Below, piece by piece: positions 54,304 through 62,611 of a DNA stretch of 64,000 bases. The position numbers and the translations under genes were made by a program. Each line of letters starts with the position of its first letter. Within the stretch, counting starts at the first letter, position 1. Below the pieces are notes generated by a model that saw only the letters and a list, made by a program, of their open reading frames with translations, was not told where the DNA came from and made no database searches. This DNA comes from Nocardioides sp. PD653-B2 (lineage in GTDB: Bacteria; Actinomycetota; Actinomycetes; Propionibacteriales; Nocardioidaceae), in contig NZ_BDJE01000028.1 of assembly GCF_002117935.1 (NCBI RefSeq), positions 103,855-167,854 on the forward strand. The letters run 5' to 3'.

Positions 54304-57300
54304 CGCGCACCGTCCAGGAGGTCGGAGAGCGCTTCGACCAGCGCGACCGGCGGCTGCCAGGCGAAGACGCCGCACGGGGCGCCGTCGACGAGCGGCGTCT
54401 CCGGGCCGCACATGCCGCGCAGGTAGAGGTAGAGCACGCCGCCGAGGTGCTGCTCGGGGTCGTATCCGGGTTGGCGCCAGCGCAGGAACCGGTGCAGCAC
54501 GGCGGCGTACAGCAGCGCCTGGAGCGGGTAGTCGGAGTGGCCCATCGCGCCGTCGAGCGCCTCGGGCCGGTAGCTGTGGGCGGTGAGCGGCTCGTCCATC
54601 GGGCCGATCCAGTTGGTCTTGTAGTCGACGACGACGTAGCGGGGGCCGGGGAGCCGGAGGACGACGTCGACCGAGCCGGTGAGGTAGCCGCGCAGGGTCT
54701 GCTCGCCGAGCGGTCCGGCCAGGGTCGAGGCGTACTGCCGCACCGGGTCGCCGGGCGGCAGGTGCCGCTCCAGCAGCGGCGCGATCGCGCCCAGGAGGCC
54801 GTCGCCGAGCGGGAGCTCGAAGTCCATCTCGCGGAGCCGGTCGCGCAGCGGCAGCTCGCGCAGCGTCAGGCCGGCGGCGAGCGGGCCGAGCGGCGAGTCG
54901 CACACCGCGACCAGCGCGTCGGCCAGCTCTTCCTTGAAACCGGTCCCTGAGGAGGCGGCGGAGCCGCCGTCTCGAAGGGCGACCGGCCACCAGCCCAGCT
55001 GCTCGTCGATGTGGCCGAGCAGCTCGGCGCGCAGGTCGGGGGCCTCGGGGTCGGTGTGCTCGAGCACCGCGTGCACGAGCGAGCCGAAGGTCGCCCCCAC
55101 CGGCAGCCCGGCCATCGGCGACGGCACGTCGCCGGGTGGGGGCGCGGCGGTCTCGATGATCGGGTCGAGCTCTTCGTCGTCCTTCGCCGACACCTCCGGC
55201 TCGCTCACGACGGCGCCCTTCGGGCCGGCCGGCCCGGTGGCGGCGTCGAGCTTGCTGAGGGAGGAGTACGACGCGCGCCGCCACTCCGTGTCGACCGCAC
55301 GGGTGAAGCTCCGCGCGGCCAGCCCCGGCGTCGCGGGCCGGGGCGGGTCGGCGCCGGGGTCGGCGAGGACGGACGGCTCGGGCGCCGGGCCGCCGCGGTC
55401 GCGCCACTGCGCGAAGAGCGCGACGATGCCGTCGTCGTCGGGCACCGCCGGGGTCTCGGGCACGTCGGCGGAGTCGGGGTCGCGCATCAGCATCCGATGG
55501 AGGGGCGAGGCCACGGCGTTCTTGGTCGGCGCCCACCAGGCGACGACCTGCGACTGGGCACGGGTGACGGCGACGTAGAGCAGCCGCAGCCACTCGCCGG
55601 CCTCCTCGTCGGCCCACCGCCGGCAGTGGTCGCTCCAGCCCGCGCCGCCACCACCGACGTTGAGGCAGCGGGTGCCCTCGTCGTCGTGGAAGAGCGGCCG
55701 CGTCGGCTTGGGCACGAACCGGTCGGCGAGCGCGGGGAGGTAGACGACGGGGTACTCCAGGCCCTTGCTGGCGTGGATGGTCACCAGCTGCACCGCGGCC
55801 GCGTCGGAGTCGAGGCGCCGGGTGCGCTCGATGCCACGCCCGGCACGGCCCTCCGACACCTGCTCCCGCAGCCACGTGAGCAGCGAGACCAGCCCATGGC
55901 GCTCGGTGAGCGTCACCTCGTGCAGCGCCTCGCCGATGTGGCGCAGGTCGGTGAGCCGCCGGTCGCCGCCGATCTCGGCGAGCACCCGCTCGGGCAGGCC
56001 GGCGACGTTGGCGGCCTCGAGCACGGCGGCGAGGCCGCGCGTCGTGAACAGCTCGACCCAGCCGCGCAGCAGGTCGGCCACCTCGTCGGTGAGGTCGTCG
56101 CCGCGCTCGTCGAGCTCGGCCGCGGTGCGTCCCACGAAGCAGGTGAGCGCTGCCGACCGCACCCGGGCGCTGCGGTGCGGCTGCTCCAGCGCCTCGAGGA
56201 GGGTCAGCCACTCCATCGCCGCCGGGGTGGCGAAGACGCTGCCGCCGCCCGCGATCACGGCCGGGACACCGACCCCGAGCAGTGCCTCGCGCACCGACGC
56301 GAGATCGGCGTGCCGGTAGCTGATCACCGCCACGTCGCGCGGCAGCAGCCGGCGGCCGTCGAAGGTGGCGCCCGAGGCGAGCAGCCGGCGTACGTCGAGG
56401 GCGAGGTCCTGGGCGACGTGCGGGCGCACCTGGCCGACGGTGAGGGTGCCGGTGCCGCGGCGACCGAGGTCCTGGCGGCGCACCACGCGCACGCGGAACG
56501 GCGACGGGGCAGGCGCGCCCGCGAGCCGGCTCTCGTGGTGGTGGGCCTCGACGTCGCGGACCACGATCCGGTCGTCGCCGAGGGCGGCGCCGGCGAGCAG
56601 ACGTTGGAAGGAGTCGAGCAGCGGCTTGTCGCTGCGCCGGTTGACCGAGAGCGTCTGCTGGCGCGTCGCGCTGTCGGCGGCCCGGAGGTAGGTGGTGACG
56701 TCGCCGCCACGGAAGGCGTAGATCGCCTGCTTCGGGTCGCCGATCAGCACCATCGTGGCGTGCCCGCGGAAGGCCCGGTCGAGCACCTGCCACTGCACCG
56801 GGTCGGTGTCCTGGAACTCGTCGACCAGCACGATGCTCCACCGGCCGCGCATCCGTTGCGCGGCGGCGCCGTCCTCCTGGGCGAGGGCGTCGGCGAGCTG
56901 GCTGAGCAGGTCGTCGTAGGACAAGATGCCGAGCCGGCGCTTGCGCCGGTCGAGCTCGGCGCGCACGGCGTTCGCGAAGCTGACCCGGCGCCCGACCGGC
57001 GTCGTGCGGTCCTCGGCCACGGGCTCGAGGCGGGCCTGCGGGTCGCCGACGGCGGCACGGGCGATGGCGAGGGCCTCGTCGTGGCTGAAGACCGGCCCCT
57101 CCTGGTCGAAGGCGAACGCCCGGAGGAAGAGGTCGTCGACGGTCTCCTTGACCAGGTCGTCGAGGTCCTCGACCAACCGGGCCCGGGAGTCGGTGTCGCC
57201 GGCGACGCCGAGCGAGTCGAGCACCAGCGAGCAGAACTGGTGGGTGGTGGCGATGGTCGCCGCGTCGAAGCCGGCCAGCGCCTCGGTGACCCGACGGTGG

Positions 57301-57623
57301 CCCACGCGACGCTGCTCGGCGTCCCACGAGCGCAGCAGCGCGACCAGGTCGGAGTCGCCGGCCACGGCGCCGGCCGGGTCGTCGCCCAGCACCCCCTCGG
57401 CCTCGACCAGCTGGGCGCGCACCCGCTCGCGGAGCTCCTGGCTGGCTGCACGTCCGAAGGTCACCACGAGCATCTGCTCGAGGGTGGCGACGCCCTCGGC
57501 GACGTAGCGGGTCACCAGGGCGCCGATGGTCCAGGTCTTGCCGGTGCCGGCGCTGGCCTCGAGGAGCACGGTGCCGGTGGGCAGCGGGTCGCGGATGTCG
57601 AACGGGGTCGGCGGGGTGGTCAC
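54300..57623 (-). CDS. recB: Exodeoxyribonuclease V beta chain RecB
   Basis: 1107 residues. SF1A helicase with Walker A LLEASAGTGKTWTIGALVTR (about 20-39), motif Ia VVTFGRAASQELRERVRAQL, Walker B IVLVDEFQDTDPVQWQVLDR, motif III LIGDPKQAIYAFRGGDV, motif V IHASKGLEYPVVYLPAL and motif VI LYVAVTRAQSQV. The C-terminal nuclease has the Asp-Tyr-Lys core YVVVDYKTNWIG and a QALLYAAVLHRFLRW helix. Length is near the family norm. GTG start at 57623; 4-bp overlaps on both sides. Confidence 0.95.
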   Translation of the reverse strand: MTTPPTPFDIRDPLPTGTVLLEASAGTGKTWTIGALVTRYVAEGVATLEQMLVVTFGRAASQELRERVRAQLVEAEGVLGDDPAGAVAGDSDLVALLRSWDAEQRRVGHRRVTEALAGFDAATIATTHQFCSLVLDSLGVAGDTDSRARLVEDLDDLVKETVDDLFLRAFAFDQEGPVFSHDEALAIARAAVGDPQARLEPVAEDRTTPVGRRVSFANAVRAELDRRKRRLGILSYDDLLSQLADALAQEDGAAAQRMRGRWSIVLVDEFQDTDPVQWQVLDRAFRGHATMVLIGDPKQAIYAFRGGDVTTYLRAADSATRQQTLSVNRRSDKPLLDSFQRLLAGAALGDDRIVVRDVEAHHHESRLAGAPAPSPFRVRVVRRQDLGRRGTGTLTVGQVRPHVAQDLALDVRRLLASGATFDGRRLLPRDVAVISYRHADLASVREALLGVGVPAVIAGGGSVFATPAAMEWLTLLEALEQPHRSARVRSAALTCFVGRTAAELDERGDDLTDEVADLLRGWVELFTTRGLAAVLEAANVAGLPERVLAEIGGDRRLTDLRHIGEALHEVTLTERHGLVSLLTWLREQVSEGRAGRGIERTRRLDSDAAAVQLVTIHASKGLEYPVVYLPALADRFVPKPTRPLFHDDEGTRCLNVGGGGAGWSDHCRRWADEEAGEWLRLLYVAVTRAQSQVVAWWAPTKNAVASPLHRMLMRDPDSADVPETPAVPDDDGIVALFAQWRDRGGPAPEPSVLADPGADPPRPATPGLAARSFTRAVDTEWRRASYSSLSKLDAATGPAGPKGAVVSEPEVSAKDDEELDPIIETAAPPPGDVPSPMAGLPVGATFGSLVHAVLEHTDPEAPDLRAELLGHIDEQLGWWPVALRDGGSAASSGTGFKEELADALVAVCDSPLGPLAAGLTLRELPLRDRLREMDFELPLGDGLLGAIAPLLERHLPPGDPVRQYASTLAGPLGEQTLRGYLTGSVDVVLRLPGPRYVVVDYKTNWIGPMDEPLTAHSYRPEALDGAMGHSDYPLQALLYAAVLHRFLRWRQPGYDPEQHLGGVLYLYLRGMCGPETPLVDGAPCGVFAWQPPVALVEALSDLLDGAR

Positions 57624-60600
57624 AGCGGTCCCACCCTCTCGGCACCGGTGAGCAGCGGCTCCCAGATCCTCCAGGCGTGCTCGCCGAGACCGGCGTCGAG
57701 CAGCACCTCGACCGGAGCGCGGGAGCCGAAGACCCGCTGGTGGAAGGGGTCGGCGTCCTCGCCCTCGATGCCGAACTGGTGGTGCGGGTCGGTCTCCCAC
57801 GCCCGGCGCGCGGCCTCGGCCGGTGGGTTTTCCTGGCCCATCAGCTCGCGCACGTGGGCCTCCGCCCAGGCAGCGCCGGTCGCGATCGGCACCGGCAGCG
57901 GCTCGCGCAGGCCACGCTCGCGGAGGTCGACGAGCTCACGCAGCCAGTCGGTGGCGCGGTGGTCGATCGGGCCGGACAGCGCACGTTTCGGCCCGGCGCG
58001 CTCGCGGCCGATGGCGTGGGCGGTCCAGTGCTGGTCGGGGTGCGAGGCGCTCAGCGCGAGCAGGTCGACCCAGGTGAGCAGCCGCTGGCGGGCCTTGAGC
58101 CGGGAGTAGCCGAGCGACACGACGCGGGTGCCGTAGACCGACGGCACCGTGCCGGTCAGCCGGCGACCGCCGCCGAGGTCGACATCGACGTCGACCGACC
58201 GGCGCTCACCCGCGCGGACGTCGGCGGAGCGGGCCCAGAGCTTCTGGCACTCCTCGACCACCTCGGCGAGCGCGGCGGTGCCCAGGCCCCCGGGCGGGAG
58301 CGTGCCGCGCAGCTGCTCGGCGGTCATCACCGCGGTCGCGTCCTGCCCGGCGAGCAGCTCGGTGAGGAGGTGGTCGCCCACCTTCCACTTCTCCAGGTTG
58401 TCGAGCGCCACCGGGATCGCGTCGGCCAGGTCGTCGGGCTCGAACGGCGTCGACACGTCGAGCCGCTCACGCAGGAACGACCGGACCGGGTGGACCAGGA
58501 ACGCCTTGAGGTCCTGGAGCGAGACGTCCTCACGAGGCCGCTCGGCCAACGGCCCGGTGAGCAGCGGCGGCGGCTCGCGGCGCACGCTCCAGGCGGACCG
58601 GGCGCCGGCCAGCGACGCCGTGTCGAAGCTGAACGGCGCCGCGCGGGCGAAGTTGCGGGCGTCGTAGGGCTGCAGCGGGTGGCGCACCTCGATCCGGTCG
58701 CGCACGGGCGCGGCGGTGGTGCGGTCGGCGGCGTCGAGGATCTCGCCGAGCGGCACCGCGGGCGGGCGGCGCGCGCCGGACTGCTCGTCGGCGCCGGTGT
58801 AGGTGATGACGAGGTGCTCGGTCGCCGCCATCACCGCGTCGAGGAGCAGCTGGCGGTCCTCGCTGCGGGCGTCGCGCTCGCCGGTCCGGGGCCGCCGGCC
58901 GAGCACGTCGTCGCCGTCGACCGTGCCGGCCCGGGGGAAGACGCCGTCGTCGAGGCCGACCAGGCAGACGACGCGGTGCGGCACCGAGCGCATCGGGACC
59001 ATCGTGCAGACGGTGAGGGTGCCGGTGCGGAAGTTGGCACGCGTGGGACGTCCGGCCAGCCGGGACTGGAGCAGCGCGCGCACGTCGGGCAGCCGGAGCT
59101 CCAGCTCACCCTCGTGGGAGGACGCCGCGGCGCGGGCCAGCTCGCGCTCGAACTGCGGCAGCTGCCAGGCGTCGTCGTCGGTCACGTCGGTGAGCGCGCG
59201 GACACCGCCGCGCAGGCCGTCGGTCCAGTCGGCGACCGTGCGGGCGGCGTGCAGCTGCGAGAGGCAGGCGTCGAGCCGGGAGACCAGCTCGGCGAGCCGG
59301 CCGGCCAGGTCGATCTCGAAGCTGGCGACGTCGTCGAGCGGCAGCCCCCGGCCCAGGTTGCGGTGGTCGTCGCCGCTCATCGCCACGCCGAGCAGGATCC
59401 GGTCGAGGCCCATCCGCCAGGTGTTGTGGGGGAAGCGCTCCATCTGGAACGCCGCGCGCGACGCCTCGTCGATCCCCCACCGCACGCCCGCGCGAGCCAC
59501 CCAGCGGCTGACCCGGTCGAGGTCGTCGTCGGTGAGGCCGAAGCGTCGTCGCACGGGCTCGCGCCCCGCGAGGTCGAGCACGTCGGCGGCAGTGACCCGG
59601 CCGCCGGCCAGCTCGAGAAGCGTGTCGGCGACGGCGAGCAGCGGGTTGGTGCTGCTGAGCGCGCGGTCGGCGAGCTTGACCCGCAGCTCGTGGGCAGGGT
59701 GGCCGTCGTGGGTCGCCAGCCCGAACCCGGCCGAGATCAGCGGCGCGTAGGTCTCGATGTCGGGACACATCACGAGGATGTCGCGCGGCTCGAGCGTCGG
59801 GTCGTCCTGGAGCATCCCGACCAGCACCTCGCGGAGCACATCGATCTGCCGCGCCGGGCCGTGGCAGGCGTGCACCTGCAGGCTGCGGTCGGCGTCGTCG
59901 TGCCGGCGACCGGCGCGCTCGTCGAAGGAGGGGGCGTGGTTGGCCCGCAGGTCGTGCTGGAGCCGGCCGAGCAGGGTGTCGGTCGCGGGCTCGGGGGTCG
60001 CCACCAGCTCGGCGCCGACGCCGTCGAGGGTGCGGCGCAGCTCGCGAGCGTCGCGGCCGAGCGAGGCGAGCAGGGGGTGGCCCACCCGCTCCGACGAGGT
60101 GTCCTCGTCGCGCGGGACGACGCCGCCGGCCCCGGCCAGGGCGTCCCAGAGCACCGGGGAGGGCTGGGGGAGGAAGAGGTGCACGTCGCGGTGCTCGCCC
60201 AGGGCCGCGAGCAGCTCGACCTCGGTGACCGGGATGCGGGTGTGCCCGAAGAGCGAGAGCCGGCCGGGCAGGTCGAGCTCGGCACCCCCGGCCGCGAGGG
60301 CGCGACAGGTGTCGGCGTGCCGGACGTCGGGCGGCGGCGCGTCGACGCGCGGCAGCAGCCGGCGCCAGAGCTCGGCCTGCCAGCGCAGGTCGTCGGCGAG
60401 GTCGCCGTCGCGACCTTCGCGCCAGCCGGTCACGAGCGACGGGCGCTGCCGGGCGTAGGACGCGAAGAGGTGCGCGAGCCGGATCGCGACCGAGTAGCGG
60501 CGGTTGCGCCGCAGCTCGCCGTCGGCGCCGTCGCGGCCGTGGCCGAGGTGGGCGGCGAGCGTGGCGAACGCGGGGTCGTCGAGGTGGTCGTCGATGGCGG

Positions 60601-60898
60601 CGAGCAGCGGCCAGACCAGCCGCTCCGGGTCCCACGGGTCGTCGCGGTCACGACCCAGGAGCAGCGACACCAGCGATGTCGGGCGGAGGAAGCGGACCCC
60701 GGCGCACACGCCGTCACCGCCCCGCGGGCCGGTGCCGAGCCGGTGGCTGAGCCGCTGGGTGAGCCACCGCTCGATGCCCTTCTCGGGCACCACCACGACC
60801 TCCTCCGCGAAGGGGTCGTCGAGCGGCGCGGCCAGCATCTCCCCCAGGCGGTCCGCGAGCGCGTCGGTGCGCGCGGCGCGGTGGATCCGGAGGGTCAC
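57620..60898 (-). CDS. recC: Exodeoxyribonuclease V gamma chain RecC
   Basis: 1092 residues, starting MTLRIHRAARTDALADRLGE. RecC motifs seen: VVVPEKGIERWLTQRLSHRL, SLFGHTRIPVTEVELLAALG, DILVMCPDIETYAPLISAGF, VCLVGLDDGVFPRAGTVDGD, and the C-terminal SLQDLKAFLVHPVRSFLRER. It has the dead helicase and nuclease folds that recognise Chi. First gene of recCBD; the order C-B-D with overlaps suits fixed stoichiometry. GTG at 60898 is 6 nt after TAGGGT, so the operon mRNA is probably leaderless. Confidence 0.95.
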   Translation of the reverse strand: MTLRIHRAARTDALADRLGEMLAAPLDDPFAEEVVVVPEKGIERWLTQRLSHRLGTGPRGGDGVCAGVRFLRPTSLVSLLLGRDRDDPWDPERLVWPLLAAIDDHLDDPAFATLAAHLGHGRDGADGELRRNRRYSVAIRLAHLFASYARQRPSLVTGWREGRDGDLADDLRWQAELWRRLLPRVDAPPPDVRHADTCRALAAGGAELDLPGRLSLFGHTRIPVTEVELLAALGEHRDVHLFLPQPSPVLWDALAGAGGVVPRDEDTSSERVGHPLLASLGRDARELRRTLDGVGAELVATPEPATDTLLGRLQHDLRANHAPSFDERAGRRHDDADRSLQVHACHGPARQIDVLREVLVGMLQDDPTLEPRDILVMCPDIETYAPLISAGFGLATHDGHPAHELRVKLADRALSSTNPLLAVADTLLELAGGRVTAADVLDLAGREPVRRRFGLTDDDLDRVSRWVARAGVRWGIDEASRAAFQMERFPHNTWRMGLDRILLGVAMSGDDHRNLGRGLPLDDVASFEIDLAGRLAELVSRLDACLSQLHAARTVADWTDGLRGGVRALTDVTDDDAWQLPQFERELARAAASSHEGELELRLPDVRALLQSRLAGRPTRANFRTGTLTVCTMVPMRSVPHRVVCLVGLDDGVFPRAGTVDGDDVLGRRPRTGERDARSEDRQLLLDAVMAATEHLVITYTGADEQSGARRPPAVPLGEILDAADRTTAAPVRDRIEVRHPLQPYDARNFARAAPFSFDTASLAGARSAWSVRREPPPLLTGPLAERPREDVSLQDLKAFLVHPVRSFLRERLDVSTPFEPDDLADAIPVALDNLEKWKVGDHLLTELLAGQDATAVMTAEQLRGTLPPGGLGTAALAEVVEECQKLWARSADVRAGERRSVDVDVDLGGGRRLTGTVPSVYGTRVVSLGYSRLKARQRLLTWVDLLALSASHPDQHWTAHAIGRERAGPKRALSGPIDHRATDWLRELVDLRERGLREPLPVPIATGAAWAEAHVRELMGQENPPAEAARRAWETDPHHQFGIEGEDADPFHQRVFGSRAPVEVLLDAGLGEHAWRIWEPLLTGAERVGPL

Positions 60899-60904
60899 GC
60901 GGGA

Positions 60905-60910
60905 ACCCTA
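60905..60910 (-). promoter_or_regulatory. -10 hexamer TAGGGT of recCBD
   Basis: TAGGGT on the minus strand ends 6 nt before the recC GTG, with no ribosome binding site. Confidence 0.55.
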
Positions 60911-60948
60911 CGGCGCCGAGCCGACACCCGGTGCTGCCGGCAGCGGCG

Positions 60949-61605
60949 TCAGCGCCCAGGGACGAGGCCCTCACGGATCGCGATGGAGAGCACCTCGAGC
61001 TTGGAGTGCGCCCCGAGCTTCGCCGAGAGGTTGGCCAGGTGGTTGCGGACGGTGAAGACACTGACCGTCATCCGCTCGGCGATGGCGGCGTTCGACAGCC
61101 CCTCGGTGAGCAGGCCCAGGACCTCGCGCTCACGCTCGGTGAGCTCATGGCTGCCCGGCCGGCCGCCGCGGCGCAGGCGCGGCAGCAGGCGGGCCAGCAT
61201 CTCCGGCGAGATCACCACCTCGCCCTGGGCGGCGGAGCGAACGGCGGAGGTGACCTCGGCGAGGCCGCGCGTCTTGGAGACGAAGCCGGCGGCGCCGCCC
61301 TCGATGGCGCTGGCCAGCACGCTGTCGGCGGTGCTCGCGGTCAGGACCACGAACCGCGCGGAGGGCCGCAGCGCGTGCAGCTCCGGCAGGGCGGCGACGC
61401 CGTCGCCGTCAGGCAGCCGGTGGTCGAGGAGGACCACGTCGGGTGCCGCCGCCGCGATGAGGGAACGGGCCCGGGCCAGGTCGGGCGCGACGCCGACGCT
61501 GACCATGTCGGGTTCCTCGTCGAGGACTCGCGCCAGGGCCGTGGCGAGCATCTCGTGGTCGTCCACCACGAGCACCCGGATCGGCGGCGCGGCCGCCTCG
61601 GTCAT
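60949..61605 (-). CDS. NarL/LuxR-type response regulator
   Basis: 218 residues. Receiver domain with acidic pair D15-D16, phospho-acceptor D61 in VVLLDHRLPDGDG, T89/S91 region FVVLTAS and K111 in GFVSKTRG. The LuxR helix-turn-helix is LTEREREVLGLLTEGLSNAA and IAERMTVSVFTVRNHLANLS (about 154-195). It should activate or repress transcription when phosphorylated. Co-translated with the small barrel protein upstream (4-bp overlap). The PAS/GAF kinase encoded 1 kb away is the obvious partner. Confidence 0.92.
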   Translation of the reverse strand: MTEAAAPPIRVLVVDDHEMLATALARVLDEEPDMVSVGVAPDLARARSLIAAAAPDVVLLDHRLPDGDGVAALPELHALRPSARFVVLTASTADSVLASAIEGGAAGFVSKTRGLAEVTSAVRSAAQGEVVISPEMLARLLPRLRRGGRPGSHELTEREREVLGLLTEGLSNAAIAERMTVSVFTVRNHLANLSAKLGAHSKLEVLSIAIREGLVPGR

Positions 61606-61988
61606 CCCTCCTCCGAGCGGATGCGGCGGCCGAGCTGGGGTGGGGGATCACTGAGGACCACCTCGCAGATGTCCTCGGACACGGTCCCGCCGGAGGTCAC
61701 GACCATCATCCCGGCGATCGCGTTGGTCGCCAGCACGTCGGCGGCACGCAGGTGCACCAGGCTGTCCCAGAACGAGATCCGCAGGATCGCGCCGCCGTCA
61801 CGATCGGCGAGGAGGTAGCCACCGCAGTAGCCCGCGAGGCGTTCGATCTGAGGGAGCACGACCGCGTCGATCGCGTCGATCGTCGACTCCTCGAGATAGC
61901 TGGCGTCGGCGATCCTCCAGACGCGCGCGAGGAGAGTGCTGGCGACCTGGTCGCCCGCGGGCGAACCGACCTGGCGATCCACGACCAT
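61602..61988 (-). CDS. Small dimeric alpha/beta-barrel (ABM-like) protein
   Basis: 128 residues. STLLARVWRIADASYLEEST followed by LAGYCGGYLLADRDGGAILR and ISFWDSLVHLRAADVLATNA is the pattern of antibiotic-biosynthesis-monooxygenase-like (ABM) or stress-responsive barrel proteins. No catalytic residues can be named. It is the first gene of an operon with the LuxR-type regulator, so it may be a ligand sensor or a target of that pathway. Divergent from the receiver-only regulator gene. Confidence 0.65.
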   Translation of the reverse strand: MVVDRQVGSPAGDQVASTLLARVWRIADASYLEESTIDAIDAVVLPQIERLAGYCGGYLLADRDGGAILRISFWDSLVHLRAADVLATNAIAGMMVVTSGGTVSEDICEVVLSDPPPQLGRRIRSEEG

Positions 61989-62039
61989 GCACCCCGTCCA
62001 GGAGCCAACTGCGCGCGGAGGGCTGGAACCGGCGTCAGT

Positions 62040-62055
62040 TAGTACCAAGGTACTA
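62040..62055. promoter_or_regulatory. Palindrome TAGTACCAAGGTACTA in divergent promoter region
   Basis: A 16-bp palindrome with a central AA mismatch pair lies midway in the 140 bp between the ABM-like operon and the receiver-domain gene. It is well placed to bind a dimeric regulator, perhaps one of the two response regulators encoded here. Confidence 0.5.
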
Positions 62056-62128
62056 GAACATGTGATGCCTGGGGGCGAGGCGCCGAAACGGAGCACGTGC
62101 CACGATCGAGATCTATCGAGGAGTGCCC

Positions 62129-62611
62129 ATGCGCATCATCCGGGTCGTGATCGGGGACGACGACCGGGCCTTTCGGGAAGCCGTCAGCGACGTGCTCACC
62201 GATGACCCCCGGTTCGCCGTGGTGGCGGCCGTCGCGACGGGCGCCGAGCTGCGCACGGTTGCCTCGGAGACCCGGCCGGACGTGGCGCTCGTCGACATCC
62301 GGATGCCCGGCGGCGGCGCCGCGGCGGTGCGCGGCCTGATCGAGGACGCCCGCGCGGCCGCGGCTGCGCGGGACCTCGCCCGCGTCCCGATCGCGGTCAT
62401 CGCCGTGTCCGCGCACTCCGGCGCCCACGACGTGCGCGCCGTGGTCGCAGCGGGTGCGTCGGGCTACCTCGCCAAGGGAACCCTCGGCGCCACCCTGCCC
62501 GACCTGGTCTTCCGCTGCGCGTCCGGAGAGGTCATCCTGGCCGTACCGACGGGCGCCACGGCGCTCACGGCGCTGGTCGCGGCGAACGAGGAGGTCGACA
62601 GCCATCACTGA
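62129..62611 (+). CDS. Receiver-domain response regulator without DNA-binding domain
   Basis: 160 residues. The receiver fold has acidic residues D10-D12, phospho-acceptor D56 in ALVDIRMPGG, S94 in VIAVSAHSGA and K116 in GYLAKGTLG. After the receiver only about 25 residues remain (AVPTGATALTALVAANEEVD), so there is no helix-turn-helix. It may act through protein contact, for example with the kinase. ATG at 62129 has GAGGAG 7 nt upstream. The kinase frame starts inside its last codons. Confidence 0.85.
   Translation: MRIIRVVIGDDDRAFREAVSDVLTDDPRFAVVAAVATGAELRTVASETRPDVALVDIRMPGGGAAAVRGLIEDARAAAAARDLARVPIAVIAVSAHSGAHDVRAVVAAGASGYLAKGTLGATLPDLVFRCASGEVILAVPTGATALTALVAANEEVDSHH

Noticed and set aside
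52546..57645. Single 1699-codon RecB-RecD fusion
   Set aside because: The recD frame merely stays open upstream; the upstream part is a shadow of recB, and the ATGA junction at 54300-54303 defines two separate genes.
54934..58109. Plus-strand frames antisense to recB
   Set aside because: Arg/Gly/His-rich shadow translation without domains or starts with ribosome binding sites.
57677..61654. Plus-strand open frame of 1325 codons across recC and the response regulator
   Set aside because: It is antisense to well-supported recC and spans two genes and an intergenic gap; composition is that of a shadow frame.
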